Position numbers and translations under genes: made by a program. The notes under the pieces were generated by a model. It saw nothing but the letters and a program-made list of their open reading frames with translations. It had not been told where the DNA came from and made no database searches. Positions 52,381 to 63,157 of a DNA stretch of 64,000 nt are shown here, piece after piece (position 1 is the first letter of the stretch; the number at the start of each line of letters is the position of its first letter). Source of the stretch: Capitulum mitella. Taxonomy: Eukaryota > Arthropoda > Thecostraca > Pollicipedomorpha > Pollicipedidae. The DNA lies in the NCBI GenBank assembly GCA_030062745.1, contig CP099848.1, positions 8,391,501 through 8,455,500 on the forward strand. Direction: 5' to 3'.

Positions 52381-54059
52381 CAGTGTAGACAAGTGTTTTC
52401 TTTTGGACGGGAAACGGATGGAGACATGAAGTGCTGAATGTGTCCGATGTGCCACTGCATGAAAGCATGGACGACGGTAATGCCATCTTTTTCGGGAGAC
52501 ACATTTATGGAGACGGAAACAATTAGGTAAGTAATTGTGCTTGAGGCCTTCCTCAATGTTGGTGTCAGTATCAAAAACGCAGTCTAAGACGTGGTAGAAT
52601 TGCTTGTCATGTGTGTTTTGTTTTGTTGTACGGAAAGTATTCACTCGTCAACCCCATGGCGTCAACTCCAGTGCTTCAGCGCTTTGGTAACCTTAGATCC
52701 TTCAGAGTTCTGCCAAAGTTCGCACGTGCGCTAGAACTTTGGCAAGTTTCTTGGCATTACTAACAGTAACCGGCTTTTACGCGTTATTGTGTGGTCCAGT
52801 TCTCCCGCACGTTGACCTTAAATGGGTATTTTTAAATAGTTAGGTTTAGCACATACTGGTAATACTTATTTCTATCTATCCGAATTGATGAACAGATGAT
52901 TCCATCAGATCACAAGGTATTTCATAACGTTCCTGATTGGATCCATCTATCGCCGAGAATTTGGGGTTCGATTCATTTGATTGAGTTTTGTCGTAATTTA
53001 ACAGCCAACCAATCTCTGGGCAATAGCAACGAAAAAAGGAAAAGTATTCCTAACTAGACTGCACGCGTTAGCCTGCGGGACGTTTTTTCTGTTAAGTAAA
53101 ATGCTCCAACGCGTAATATTTACTTCGTCAATATCATCCAAAAAGACATGCTCGCCACTGGCAATCACGCACCCAGGAAATGTGGGCATGCATAAGGATA
53201 TGCACAACTCATAGTCAACAGGAAAGAACATCGAGTTTCTCTTACAGTCGAGCGCATGGGGAGTCGTTTCTCTCCGGATATGCTCCAAACACCAGCGTCA
53301 AACAGCCCTTCAAAAGCCTATAGCGGTGTGAGGGAGCCCAGCTGCTCCATGGCGGTTTGTCCGAGCCCCAATCCGACATCACTCTCCATGCCGAGTACGT
53401 CGTTCCGGTGCGTCTGCAGACAGGTGCAGCTTCTTTTTGTCTACGTTTCTGCGCCGGCTTCACTTGTTCGCCACAATCGTCTCCAGCCACCTGCACTTCC
53501 GCAGTATCAGGCACGCCGGCAACGCTGTGCGGTTGTCATCAACCTCAGACTCAGATTCAGACGCTTTTTAAGGTCATCCACAACATACGGTGGCTACTCA
53601 AACCCCTCGTCGGTAACTAAACGAAGAGAAACAGGAAAAGGTCAACAGAGGTAAATGCGGAAGGAAAGACTCACACGGTGACGCACACACGTACTCACCC
53701 TGGTCAGTCAGGCGCACGGCGCAGGTAATTCGCCAGATGACGAAGGAAGGTCGAAATTCGCAGCCCCAACAGCTCGGACGGCAATTTATTGTAAAGGGGA
53801 CCGCCCGGCGGCGGAACTGTCTCTCACCCACCTCCGTGCGAGACCGATGGATTTGTAGCTGACAGTCCTGTCTCGTGGACCTGTCGCGCGTCTCGGCCAT
53901 GGTCAAAAATGAAGATGCCGACGTTTCGGGTGGACCCAGAACACGTATTTTGTGTGTCAGACATAGAGTGTGGAATATTAATGAGTTCCCCGCGCTGAGC
54001 TCAGCCTTTCAAGCAGGTCTGAGACGTGGTCGTATTTTTGCGGCCGAAAATGACCTAAA
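52381..54059. other. Intergenic sequence without recognised gene
   Basis: Ordinary mixed sequence. ORFs up to 132 codons (53256-53654, plus) show no domain. Confidence 0.45.
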
Positions 54060-55012
54060 CGGCGTAGGTCATAATTTGCTGGATCCAAGACGAATTCTTT
54101 TGCGCTTCATTACCGTATAACGAAGCACGGTACCGGATCTGTGAAAGTACTAAAGCACTGACCAGCGCGGAAACGACAGTGGGCGACAGGCATGAACTCC
54201 TAGGGTGCGATAGACCACTCAGGACTCCCAGGCAGTGCATAGTAAATGGTAAGACGTGACCGTCCCAGCTGAGAGAGCGGTCGAATGCCAGTCCTAAGTT
54301 TTTGGCCTCTTCATAGAACTGGCAGTGGGCCAAAAACCGCGAAATTTTGCTGTAATTGGTGGAATACAGCGGAGATTTTGTGCACTGCCCAGAAGCATCA
54401 GTCGAGTTTTCTCCGCATTTAATTAGTGTGCAACGAAACGAGAGATGCGTTCCATGTTGATGACCCCTTTCTTGATTTCAGACTTGTTGCCACTAACCAA
54501 AAGTTGCGTGTCGTCGACATACTGCACCAAGAGTGCGTCTCTGCGAACAGACTTCGGTCGTTGCTGAAGACGCAGTAGAGAACAGGGCCGAGAGTTGAGA
54601 CTTGAAAGACACCGATGCTGTCGGGCAGGGGGCAAGTTTTTTGGTCCGGACGCCCGAGGCATCAGTAACGCTGACACTCTGGGTGTGGTTGCGAAGACAG
54701 GCCGAGAACTGGGTACTGCCGGTGCCGTGGAGACTTAATTTTAACAGGAGTCGTGAGTGTTCAGTCACAAAGCACCTGCAAACAGAGAAGGGAAATTTCT
54801 CCGCGGTCCATGGTGGATAGGATATGGTGAGATATGGAGCACAGAGATCCCGTGGAGTGACTGGGGCGAAAATCGTGTTGACTGGGAGGTAGCAGGTGGT
54901 TCTGGGATAGATGGGATGAAACCGTAGAACTGCTGCTGGACGGCGCGCTGTACAATTTTGGAGATGACAGGAACGGCAGAGATAGGTCGGAAGTATTTGG
55001 GGATACCCTAGG
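54060..55012 (-). pseudogene. Broken non-LTR retrotransposon reverse transcriptase
   Basis: Minus-strand reading in three frames gives the ordered hallmarks of a LINE reverse transcriptase. These are PKYFRPISAVPVIS near 54968-55010, FRPSHSTGSLCSISHHILST near 54820-54880, LGPVLYCVF near 54570-54590, the catalytic-type VQYVDDTQLL near 54500-54530, and NLGLAFDRSLSWDGHV then LSQIRYRASLYG (thumb region) near 54100-54300. Frameshifts and stops separate the pieces, and the endonuclease part is not seen. The YVDD box and DRSLSWDGHV style suit the Jockey/CR1 side of the LINE tree, from memory. It is an old, dead copy. Confidence 0.85.
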
Positions 55013-55589
55013 CTGATCGACCTAGGGCTGAGCCCACTTCCAATTGATTTTGCGAACCTACACCCCTGGATGCACTCAACGCTGATCTAGCGTTGTGGCC
55101 ACTTCAGCGGAATTTAACCACTCGAAGAAAGCAGGGCACAGCCAGGATTTCGGCGAAAGGTAAGTTTCTGCCCGACGAAATCGCAAACAATCCTTTACAT
55201 AATTGCCACCAGTATAAAGAATGCATCATCCTGTTTCTAACCATACTTTCCACTACTTGATTTTCTAAAAAATAACAACAAAATCGTAACGATAACGTAC
55301 CACACAGTAATACCGTGCTGCAGTCGACTGGCGGAGAACAACATTATTCCGCGGCGGAAAATGTAGTCCCGCCAAGGTTAAGGTTATTGACATCAAGGAA
55401 TTGTAGACCCTGCATGCATCTTCAAGCGATTAATGACGTCATATATATAAAAATTCTTTTCCGTTGCCACAAACTGAACTTGGAGGAATTGCAGAATTAT
55501 TACGCCGTTATATTATTGTATTAGATAATTGTTGGGATATCTGATATCAGTATTATTACATTATGACATATAATACTCGTAAGATTACA
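55013..55589. other. Intergenic sequence
   Basis: No gene recognised. This separates the dead LINE from the TTAGG tract. Confidence 0.5.
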
Positions 55590-55735
55590 TTAGGTTGCTA
55601 GGTTGGGTTGTGCTGGGCTACGTTAGATAAGGCTAGGTTAGGTTAGGTTAGGTTAGGTTAGGTAAGGCTAGGCTAGGCTAGGTTAGGTTAGGTTAGGTTA
55701 GGTTAGGTTAGGTTGCTATATTAGGTTGGGGCAAA
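55590..55735 (+). repeat. Interstitial (TTAGG)n telomere-type repeat
   Basis: Some 16 or more tandem TTAGG units (seen as GGTTA on the plus strand), with GGCTA and GGTAA variants in the middle and degenerate units before. TTAGG is the ancestral arthropod telomere unit. The tract lies inside ordinary sequence, so it is an interstitial copy unless the contig is misjoined. Confidence 0.92.
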
Positions 55736-55922
55736 TTTTTATTTATTGTTTTATTTCACTTCCTAATATTTTCCAGTTTTGTTTTATGATTTCTTTCTGA
55801 GATATTTCATTTCGCTGCTTTTTATTTTTATTTTGTATTTTTCAAATTGCAATTTCACTTTTCCATCTTTGTAATATTTGTAGTTTTTATTATTGTTGTT
55901 TGTCATTATTATTACTAATATT

Positions 55923-56023
<101 letters not shown>

Positions 56024-57819
56024 TTTATTATACAACGACTAACTTTTTTATTTTAAAGATAATTTATATCGCATTAGCTATTTCCCCAACCTTTTTTATT
56101 ACTCTTGAGTGGACCTTGAGTCCGACCGACGACCAATCAGCGTCGAGATCTCACGTAAACAAACCATTTAACGCAGAAACGTCAAAAATCCCTACGCGAG
56201 CGTCTGGCGGTTAGCATACCAGTGACGACGCAATCTGTTTCGGGGAAATAATGTGTTTCATTTTTTTCTGGCGGAAATCGTAAGTAGTACTTATCAATAC
56301 TGCATTTGAAGCACCATGCAACCACTACTACGACTATTTTCCCTCGAAGTAAGCGCTCGGTCAAAATCTTACTGTTGACCAGGATTTCCTTAAGGATGGT
56401 GTTGGGGCGGAGTTCAGCGGAGGGCCTATTTTAACATATTAACTGGGGGGACAACCCCCACCAGTGACCGCCAAATCCCCCCCCCCCAATATACAGCGTA
56501 ATCCCCCCCAGTGAAAACGTTGTTTTGCCAGCAGTGCTCTCCCGACCAGGTCTTTGACACGCTTCAAGCAGAGGTTGTGCCTAGGATATATGCATGTTAA
56601 AGCCGCCATTCGTGAAAAAAAGATGACGACGGAAAATGAGCGCACAGTTGTTTTTCGTTTTTGAAGAGAAGCGTAGGACGGGTTCCAGATTCCGTCAGCT
56701 GAATCTGATTGCCGTAGATAAGTGCAGAGATTACGGAAAGATAATATATAGCATATTATACAGAGGATAACCAAGAACGGCTCTTCATGCCTGTTTAGTG
56801 TTTGTGTAGAACACAGATAAGTGCAAAGATTAGGGAAGGATAACATATAGGATATAATGCATACGATAACCAAGAAGGGCTCTTCATCCTTGTGACGATT
56901 CTGCTGGATTCCGTCCCGATTGGTCCGAGTTCCTGAACTGCTGCGATCGTAAGCGAGGTAAAACAGATCGCGCAAAAATACGGCAAAACCAGTTGGCGGG
57001 CACATCAGATATAGAAGCGGCAGCCAACGGCCATTGTCCAGTTGGTCCCTCCCCCTCCCCATGAAGACCCCAAGACGAGATTCCTCTTGGTCCCGATGCA
57101 CGCCACAAGGCGCACAAGCCTTTCTCGGATGCACCGGCCGCTTTTTCGGCCATTTGTCACGGCGCGCATCTACAGACCTTTGCGCGTCCGAATTTTTCAT
57201 TCGAATCAGGTTTTGGGGCGTAAAGCTGATCAAACTGACCACGGGATCACCCCAGGACTGTATTGCACACTTCATTGCCAACAAACGGGTTCTGTGTGTT
57301 GCACCAAATGTCGGCAGTCTGGTATTCTTCGCAAAATTTCCCCTCCAGCACTCCAGCATCGTTCGACAGTCGCCCTGTGCGATTCAGTCTGCTTACTGTT
57401 GAACGGTTCATCCAGCCGCTCACAGTATCGTTTTAAAATCGCGCTGCGAACTTCCATGGAGACTGCCTTTGACCGTTTGGTGTTCTCGTATGTCCGCACA
57501 CTTCGTGCTCGGACACACGTCCGCTTCGAGCACGCTGCATCACGCTGTCTTTTTCAAAAGGCATGTAAAAAAGCGTAGTGCGCTCCAGTCAGAATCTTTT
57601 TCCACAGATATTGTCAGTCATTTTCCCTTCATGCTGCACGTTGGGGTATGAAGCAGCCACTGCCAATGCCCTGCTCTCTTTTGGCTTTCCCGGATTGGAT
57701 AGGTGCGAAATGTTTTTTTTTATTCCGTCTTCGTCAATTTTCACCGCCCCAGTTTCCCTAAAGATCGCTCACCTTCTGCCTGTCTCTGTCGGTGTCAGCA
57801 AGTCTTCTTCAGTGCCCCT
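56024..57819. other. Intergenic sequence
   Basis: A 306-codon minus-strand open frame (56439-57359) is the longest of the intergenic part, but it has no motif I recognise, low coding character, and includes the 101-bp tandem duplication described separately. I do not call it a gene. Confidence 0.45.
56713..56900. repeat. Tandem duplication, period about 101 bp
   Basis: GATAAGTGCAGAGATTACGG ... GATAACCAAGAACGGCTCTT (from about 56716) is repeated as GATAAGTGCAAAGATTAGGG ... GATAACCAAGAAGGGCTCTT (from about 56817). There are two copies with moderate divergence. Confidence 0.85.
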
Positions 57820-58130
57820 GGATCTCCATCCGTTTCAGTCGATATCCTTCGATCTAGCTTGATCTCCACTAGTCTCTGTTTGTCTCCTTTGGTCTTCATC
57901 AGCCCATCAGCCTTTCGGTCTCTCTAAATCTTGTTTTGATGTCCATCAGTCTCTGTCGGTCTCAGCCGGTCTCCGTCAGTTCCTTTTGGTCTTTACCGGT
58001 CTCCACCGCTCTCCACCAGTTTCTGTCGATCTCCGTCGGTCCATCGATCTCTGTCATTCTCTGCCAGTCTCCTCGGTGTCCCTCAATCTCCCCAACATTT
58101 ACTAAGTCTTTCTTTGTTCCCCACAGTCAC
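57820..58130. repeat. Degenerate pyrimidine-rich repeat
   Basis: Many loosely spaced copies of a 10-12-base word like GTCTCCGTCAGT on the plus strand. There is no fixed period. The open frames across it are Ser/Leu-rich and without motifs. Confidence 0.6.
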
Positions 58131-58809
58131 TCATTTCTATCTATCTCTGCGTCTTCTTTCTGTCTTCGTCTCATTCACTGTATCTGTCTGTCTTTCAATA
58201 CCTGTTCGTCTCCGTGTAGCCCTGTTTGTGTTTGTCTGTCTGCTCCTGAATCTGACCGAACCCATATGTCTATTATGGCGACATTTTTTAGTCCTGTAAC
58301 GTATCTGAAACCCCGAAATTATAGGTGGCGTCAAGGTCAAAACGAGCAAGATGGAGTCATATAAATCATAGTTAAGAGCAAGAGAAGCTGGTTTTCAGTC
58401 GGGATCAGCGAAAAAAAAACACACGAAAAGCGCGACATACAGACCTTTTTTTGGACCAGCTACAGCAAGAAACGACGGATGGCTTATAGTGGCATGTTCA
58501 CCACTCATCGAGGAATAAAGTGGTAGTATTTTCAACGGTGTGCTCCTGATGGCGTCACCACAATCTTCAATCGAACACAAAGATCTCGGAAAATGCCCAT
58601 TTTGTGCAGAATCACGACCTGCACCAGTTTACCTGATGTGCCATAGCAATAAAAGTTAGCTGAATTATGATTACGTTATGATAGCGTCAAAACGACGAAA
58701 AACTGTTCGTTCCATTGGTGTTAATTTTGCCAGTAATCTCATCCTCCACACCAATGCAATCACAGAGTAAACACGAGAAAAAAACGACAACTGAAAATGC
58801 CACCACTTT
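58131..58809. other. Intergenic sequence
   Basis: Nothing recognised. Confidence 0.5.
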
Positions 58810-59605
58810 GAGCGCGTGCCGCGGCTACCCCTTTTGGCGAACGAGGTCGGTCCAATGGAATGATATGCAGTTGGTATCCTGTAACGTGGGGCTACACAAA
58901 TGCCCAAGTTGTTATAACTGAAGGCTATATTTAGCCTTACCATGTTTTGTAAAGCTCGCAAAACGGCCTTTTTAGTGTTTCCGTGAATAGCACACGCCAC
59001 GTGCTGGTCCCCGCGCGTGGTGTTGTACATGATGCTGTTCTCCAGTCGATTTTCTGTTGAACGAACCAGATTTGGTCTCGGTGCGAACCACGGTTGGCGA
59101 TTAGGCACCGGGAAGGACTAGTGTTGGCGGTTGGCAATGTTCTCGAAAATTGAAAATGGGCGAAATCGCCTGACTGCATTCGTTCGCATGGCGTCGCATG
59201 GCCGGAGCGGCAGCGGCAAACCTCCTTAGTGTTTGACATCATTGGAACGGCAAAAGAACGGGCTTTTCCAATTTCGTGTCAGTCATTGGCGCCTTTGCAT
59301 TCGAACCCACAGTAAAAACCTCTCAGTGCACGCCGCGGCTACCCCCTACGGTGGATGCGGTCGACTCCGCTAAGTGATTTCCTGTCGATACCTTGATGTG
59401 GTTGGCCAGTGTCCTCGGGTCCGTGTCTTTAACGGTTTCCGAGATCATAACGCCATTTTGAAACCTTGTAAAAGGGGCATTTTTGTGTTCCCGAGGCCAG
59501 CACGTGCCACGTGCCAGTACCGGCTCCGCTTCTTTCATGCGATGCAATTCTCCGATCGATTCTTTGTCGAACGCACCCGGTATTGTGTCGGTGCGAATCA
59601 TCATG
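58810..59605. repeat. Diverged direct duplication, offset about 515 bp
   Basis: Landmarks at 58812-59095 recur in order at 59325-59610: GTGCCGCGGCTACCCC and ACGCCGCGGCTACCCCC; CACACGCCACGTGCTGG and GCACGTGCCACGTGCCAG; CCAGTCGATTTTCTGTTGAA and CCGATCGATTCTTTGTCGAA; GGTCTCGGTGCGAACCA and TTGTGTCGGTGCGAATCA. The copies are old. It may be a repeat family of unknown type. Confidence 0.7.
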
Positions 59606-59628
59606 GAAACATCATGGAAACGATGTTT

Positions 59629-59668
59629 CCAAGAACGAGCACGCGGTGTGCCGCGTGCTCGTTCTTGG
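59629..59668. repeat. Perfect 18-bp hairpin
   Basis: The arm CCAAGAACGAGCACGCGG (59629-59646) and its exact complement (59651-59668) are separated by TGTG. It sits just after the second copy of the 58.8/59.3 kb duplication. Confidence 0.97.
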
Positions 59669-60519
59669 AGTGCGTCCAAGTTTTTCGCAAATACGTCGGA
59701 TTTCGCCAACCCAGCGTTCCGAAACCCGAAAATTTAACATAATGCGTTGTGCCAACAAGTCCCTGAGACGGCCAAGTTTCGGCCCCTTGTCACCGGTAGT
59801 TTCGCCACGCCAGCTCGTCCAAACTGATCTCCGACGATGTCAGACAAAGCGACAAAGGAAGACAAGGTCGGCGAAATACCCAGATTTGGCATTTATATTG
59901 CCCATAATTCGACGAAATCCCCACAATGCTGTGCTTTTAAAACAGGCCCTGAATCAGTGAGAACTGAAATCATACGAAAACCGCCTGCTGGTAAGGCGAT
60001 GTGTAATGAGTTTCGCTATGAGGACTCCTGTTGATCACCGGTACACATTCCCGTAAACGGAGTATGGCAAGACACCTCGCTCGCTGCGGCCGTGCTATTA
60101 AACAAGAAAAAAGAGGAAATGCGGGCCTAGGGGGAGGATGGGGCCAGGCCCACGCGCCCCCCTCTGGCTATGACGGCGGAAGAAAGGATTGCCAAAATTG
60201 AAGGTAGATTGGATTGCAATTATTTCGGTTTCCTGGGAGTGTGGGTCAGATTTCATTCCTTTTGTCGCCAAAGAATGCGGATTGGATTGCAAGCCTTTTG
60301 AGTTCGATTTTCAAATCAAACAAACCGATTCTTCCAATGTATTCCTTATTTTTTCAGTTTTGATAAGAAAGTTATTTGCACCGAATCCCTCGGGCACCGG
60401 ATCCCGCGAAAGCGATCTGAAGGGCACGTGCCCCCGGGCCATGATAAAAGTGACATTCGGACTGCGGCAGCTCAGACTCAGTCAGCCGCGTGGGTATCTT
60501 ATCGTGCACTTCAGATTGC
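59669..60519. other. Intergenic sequence
   Basis: Ordinary sequence. A minus-strand end-like motif (CATAGCCAGAGGGGGGCGCG) lies near 60150-60171, with a short local repeat GGATTGGATTGCAA at about 60208 and 60280. No gene. Confidence 0.45.
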
Positions 60520-61213
60520 CTCGTTCGTCAAGGCCTTACCCGGATGGCAGCGGTGGTTTGTTGACCGGGCCGCGTCCCGTGTTCTTATACACACTTGGTG
60601 CCACCCTCCTGTGGACATGGCCCTGGCTGCCGTCCCCTTACCATTGACTAGCGCAACGACTCCACTGAGCGTTTTATAGTCTGCCTTTCTGATCTCTTCG
60701 TCAGCCGGCCCAGTCAGCAGAGGAAGCTTGACAATCTCCTCAGTGCAGTCAACGTCCACTGCACCGGTGCAGGCAGCGGCGTTGCAGGGCCCGGACTTGT
60801 TCCATTGGCAGACACTCACTAGCCTCCGCAGCCTCGCCAGTTATTGTCTGGTCTGTTCTCCGGGCTCATGACCCGTCGTTAGCAACGCCGCCCGCCCAAC
60901 ACTCAACGCCACACTCAGCACCGCCAGGCGCTTCATGGCATCCATGACCTCGCTCTCGCTCCTGCTCGATATCTTTGGGTCGTCACGAAGCAATGCCGCC
61001 TCCAACTCGGGCTCGCAGCATGCTGACAATGGTGACAATGGTGACAATGGTGACCTGTGCGGGGGTTATCTTAGTCCCATTGAGGAATATCGTCTGGGTA
61101 AATGCTTCCCAGTCGTCCTCCCCAATGGCTTGTTGCAGTGATGGTCCATTGATCTTAAGAGGTTTTTGGCGTGCTCCGCCAGTCTCGTGTACGTTCGTCT
61201 GGCACCGGTGCAA
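60520..61213 (-). pseudogene. Decayed Gypsy-type LTR retrotransposon gag fragment
   Basis: Reading the minus strand, WEAFTQTIFLNGTKITPAQV is followed, after a frame change at a GACAATGGT triplet repeat (about 61025-61055), by SACCEPELEAALLRDDPKIS, SESEVMDAMKRLAVLSVA and, past an in-frame stop at 60841, LARLRRLVSVCQWNKSGPCN, then CTEEIVKLPLLTGPADEEIR. This order (W..F..., C..ELE.ALLRDD, M..L.V, ARLRG..SVC, L..G..D.EI) is what I recall from gag proteins of a Gypsy lineage common in marine invertebrates. No LTRs or pol were found nearby. It is a dead fragment. Confidence 0.6.
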
Positions 61214-61466
61214 CCAAAGTAGGCCCGCATTTTTTTATGAAAGCTATTGCACGTTGTCTGCCCAGCAGGCGGTTAAACCGACCACGAAAAGCGCCACGGT
61301 TTTTGTATGATTTCAATTCACAGTGAGCTCCCCCACGCCCTACGAAAATCCTGCCGTCGACTCTGTCGTCTGGTGCAGTTACGTCAGTCAGGGCCAGATA
61401 CGTCGTCATGTGATCAGCAGCCGTCTTCACCTCTTATCCTGTCACCTCACACTTGAGGTTCACTGC

Positions 61467-62354
61467 CAGGGGCGCCGACTTCTGTAAATGATTGGGAGCG
61501 CCAAGCCGAGGACCCGACAGTCTAACCTCCCCCCAAATGTGAGCTTCTGAACGCATTTAGCCCATTTTATTTTGACCAACTCAAATTTATACGTTTCTGT
61601 CACTATTTTTCAAACAAAAATTGCATTTATCCCCATGCATAAATAGATAGATAGATAGATAGCAGGGGTGTCGATCTGTATTCTTTTGAGAGAGCCCTGG
61701 CCCATATATTGTTTATTCGGGCCCACCCAGTGCTGATTTGGTTCGCCCCAATATTTTCTGTCGGTTTTAAAGGGTAATGAGTAATAATAACGAAAAGAAT
61801 GGCAGTAGGTAAGAAGTAGACCAAAAAATAAGGCAAAGAATAAAGTCTAAAGTGATGTATCTATCTATTTTTCTATCTTTTGTCTATATATAGACTTGAA
61901 AACATGGGGATAAAGGTAATTTTTCATTTGATAGCTTTTGCTTTTTTATTTTTAGTTTTTTTTAAACAACTTTTCATTTGATAAAAAGCGGTAACAAAAA
62001 CCTCATGAACTGCCGTCGGTACAAATAAAGTGGGTTAAATCTGTCTAGAAACCTTCCTTTCGGGGGAGGTCAGGCTGTCGGATCCTCGGCTCGGCCCCCC
62101 AATCATTTACAGAAATCGACACCCCCGACTAGATAGAAGACAGAAATTTAGACGGATACATCGCTTTCGACTTTGTTCTTTACTTTCGGCCTATCTCTCA
62201 TCTACTCCGGCCGTTCTTTTCGTTACTATTGCTCATTTCCCTTTACAACCGGCAGGAAATATTGCAGGGGGGGGGGGGGCAAACCAACACTGGGGGCCAA
62301 ATCAACATTGGGTGGGCCAGGGCCCTGTCAAAAGAATACAAATCGACATCTCCG
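61467..62354 (+). mobile_element. hAT-like non-autonomous element, outer copy, with 8-bp target duplication
   Basis: TTCACTGC flanks both sides (61459-61466 and 62355-62362). The left end is CAGGGGCGCCGACTTCTGTA then AATGATTGGG. The right end, read from the minus strand, is CGGAGATGTCGATTTGTATT then CTTTTGACAGGGCCC. The two ends differ beyond the first dozen bases. The interior is interrupted by a second copy of the family at 61663-62127. After removing it the element is about 420 bp, with no ORF. Confidence 0.88.
61663..62127 (-). mobile_element. hAT-like element, inner copy nested in opposite orientation
   Basis: The left edge, CAGGGGTGTCGATCTGTATT then CTTTTGAGAGAGCCC, matches the right end of the outer element. 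The right edge, read from the minus strand (CGGGGGTGTCGATTTCTGTA then AATGATTGGGG), matches the left end of the outer element. Interior words such as TTTATCCCCATG and TTCTTTTCGTTA also match in reverse. It sits in a TAGATAG tract present on both sides (up to 61662 and from 62130), consistent with an 8-bp duplication plus slippage. It is about 465 bp with no ORF. Confidence 0.88.
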
Positions 62355-62509
62355 TTCACTGCCATAGTGCGCCAATGGTGATCTTGATTAGAAAGTCAGG
62401 AGCATGATCAAAGTGACATTCGGATATGCTTCAACATCCTGTATTCAAGAGTAAGATAACGAATGGTCCTGGCTGAAACATAGATTAACAATGATAATGA
62501 TAATGATAA

Positions 62510-62545
62510 TTCACGGTGTTAACAATGATCAGTTAACACCGTGAA
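62510..62545. repeat. Perfect 14-bp hairpin
   Basis: TTCACGGTGTTAAC (62510-62523) and its exact complement (62532-62545) are separated by eight bases and preceded by an (ATGATA)n run. It could be the middle of a foldback element, but no longer arms are seen. Confidence 0.95.
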
Positions 62546-63157
62546 GGAGCATATGAAGACCTGCACAATGTGACACCTCCACATCACGACCATGTCTCAA
62601 TCATTCCACCACCCTTTAAGGTCGTCACGTAGCCTATGTTTAGGAATCCCGACAGGCTCGTCTTTTGGCTGGCATTATGTATCTGTTTGTTAAACGGCTT
62701 TCAATATTAGGCTGTTTGATTGTCTGATATGAGTTGGGACGCACATCACCTCTGGCTCAAGCGTCCCTGTCTTCAATCCGTTCCTGTGTTTCGTACTTAT
62801 CGGGCATTCTGTCTCGTCGGGCATCAGTCAGGCGTCTTGAATATTTAGCACCCGTGCGGTGCGCGCCATTCTATACATGTGCGCCATTTTCCTGTCTTCT
62901 ATGCGTTTGTTTTGTGTGTATGTGAATTTCCTGTAATCCTCCAGTGCAAGCCACAGCGGATTTCTTCGCTACTGCAACATTACCGCGTAAATCTTTGGAT
63001 ATACTGTGATGCTTGGTGTGGTGGATCTCAGCGCTCGCCTAGTTTGCCTCGAAACTTTTTTGCCGGGCGCTTAGGGGCTTATCTAACTTGTATTTCATGT
63101 CAGGCGTAACGAGGAAACAGGCGTACCGGGGCGTATCCCTGCTTGGTGCGCTTGCCG
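62546..63157. other. Intergenic sequence
   Basis: Nothing recognised. It has normal CpG content for the window. Confidence 0.5.

Noticed and set aside
56439..57359. 306-codon minus-strand ORF
   Set aside because: No recognisable motif, contains a tandem duplication, and codon use does not resemble the confirmed exons.
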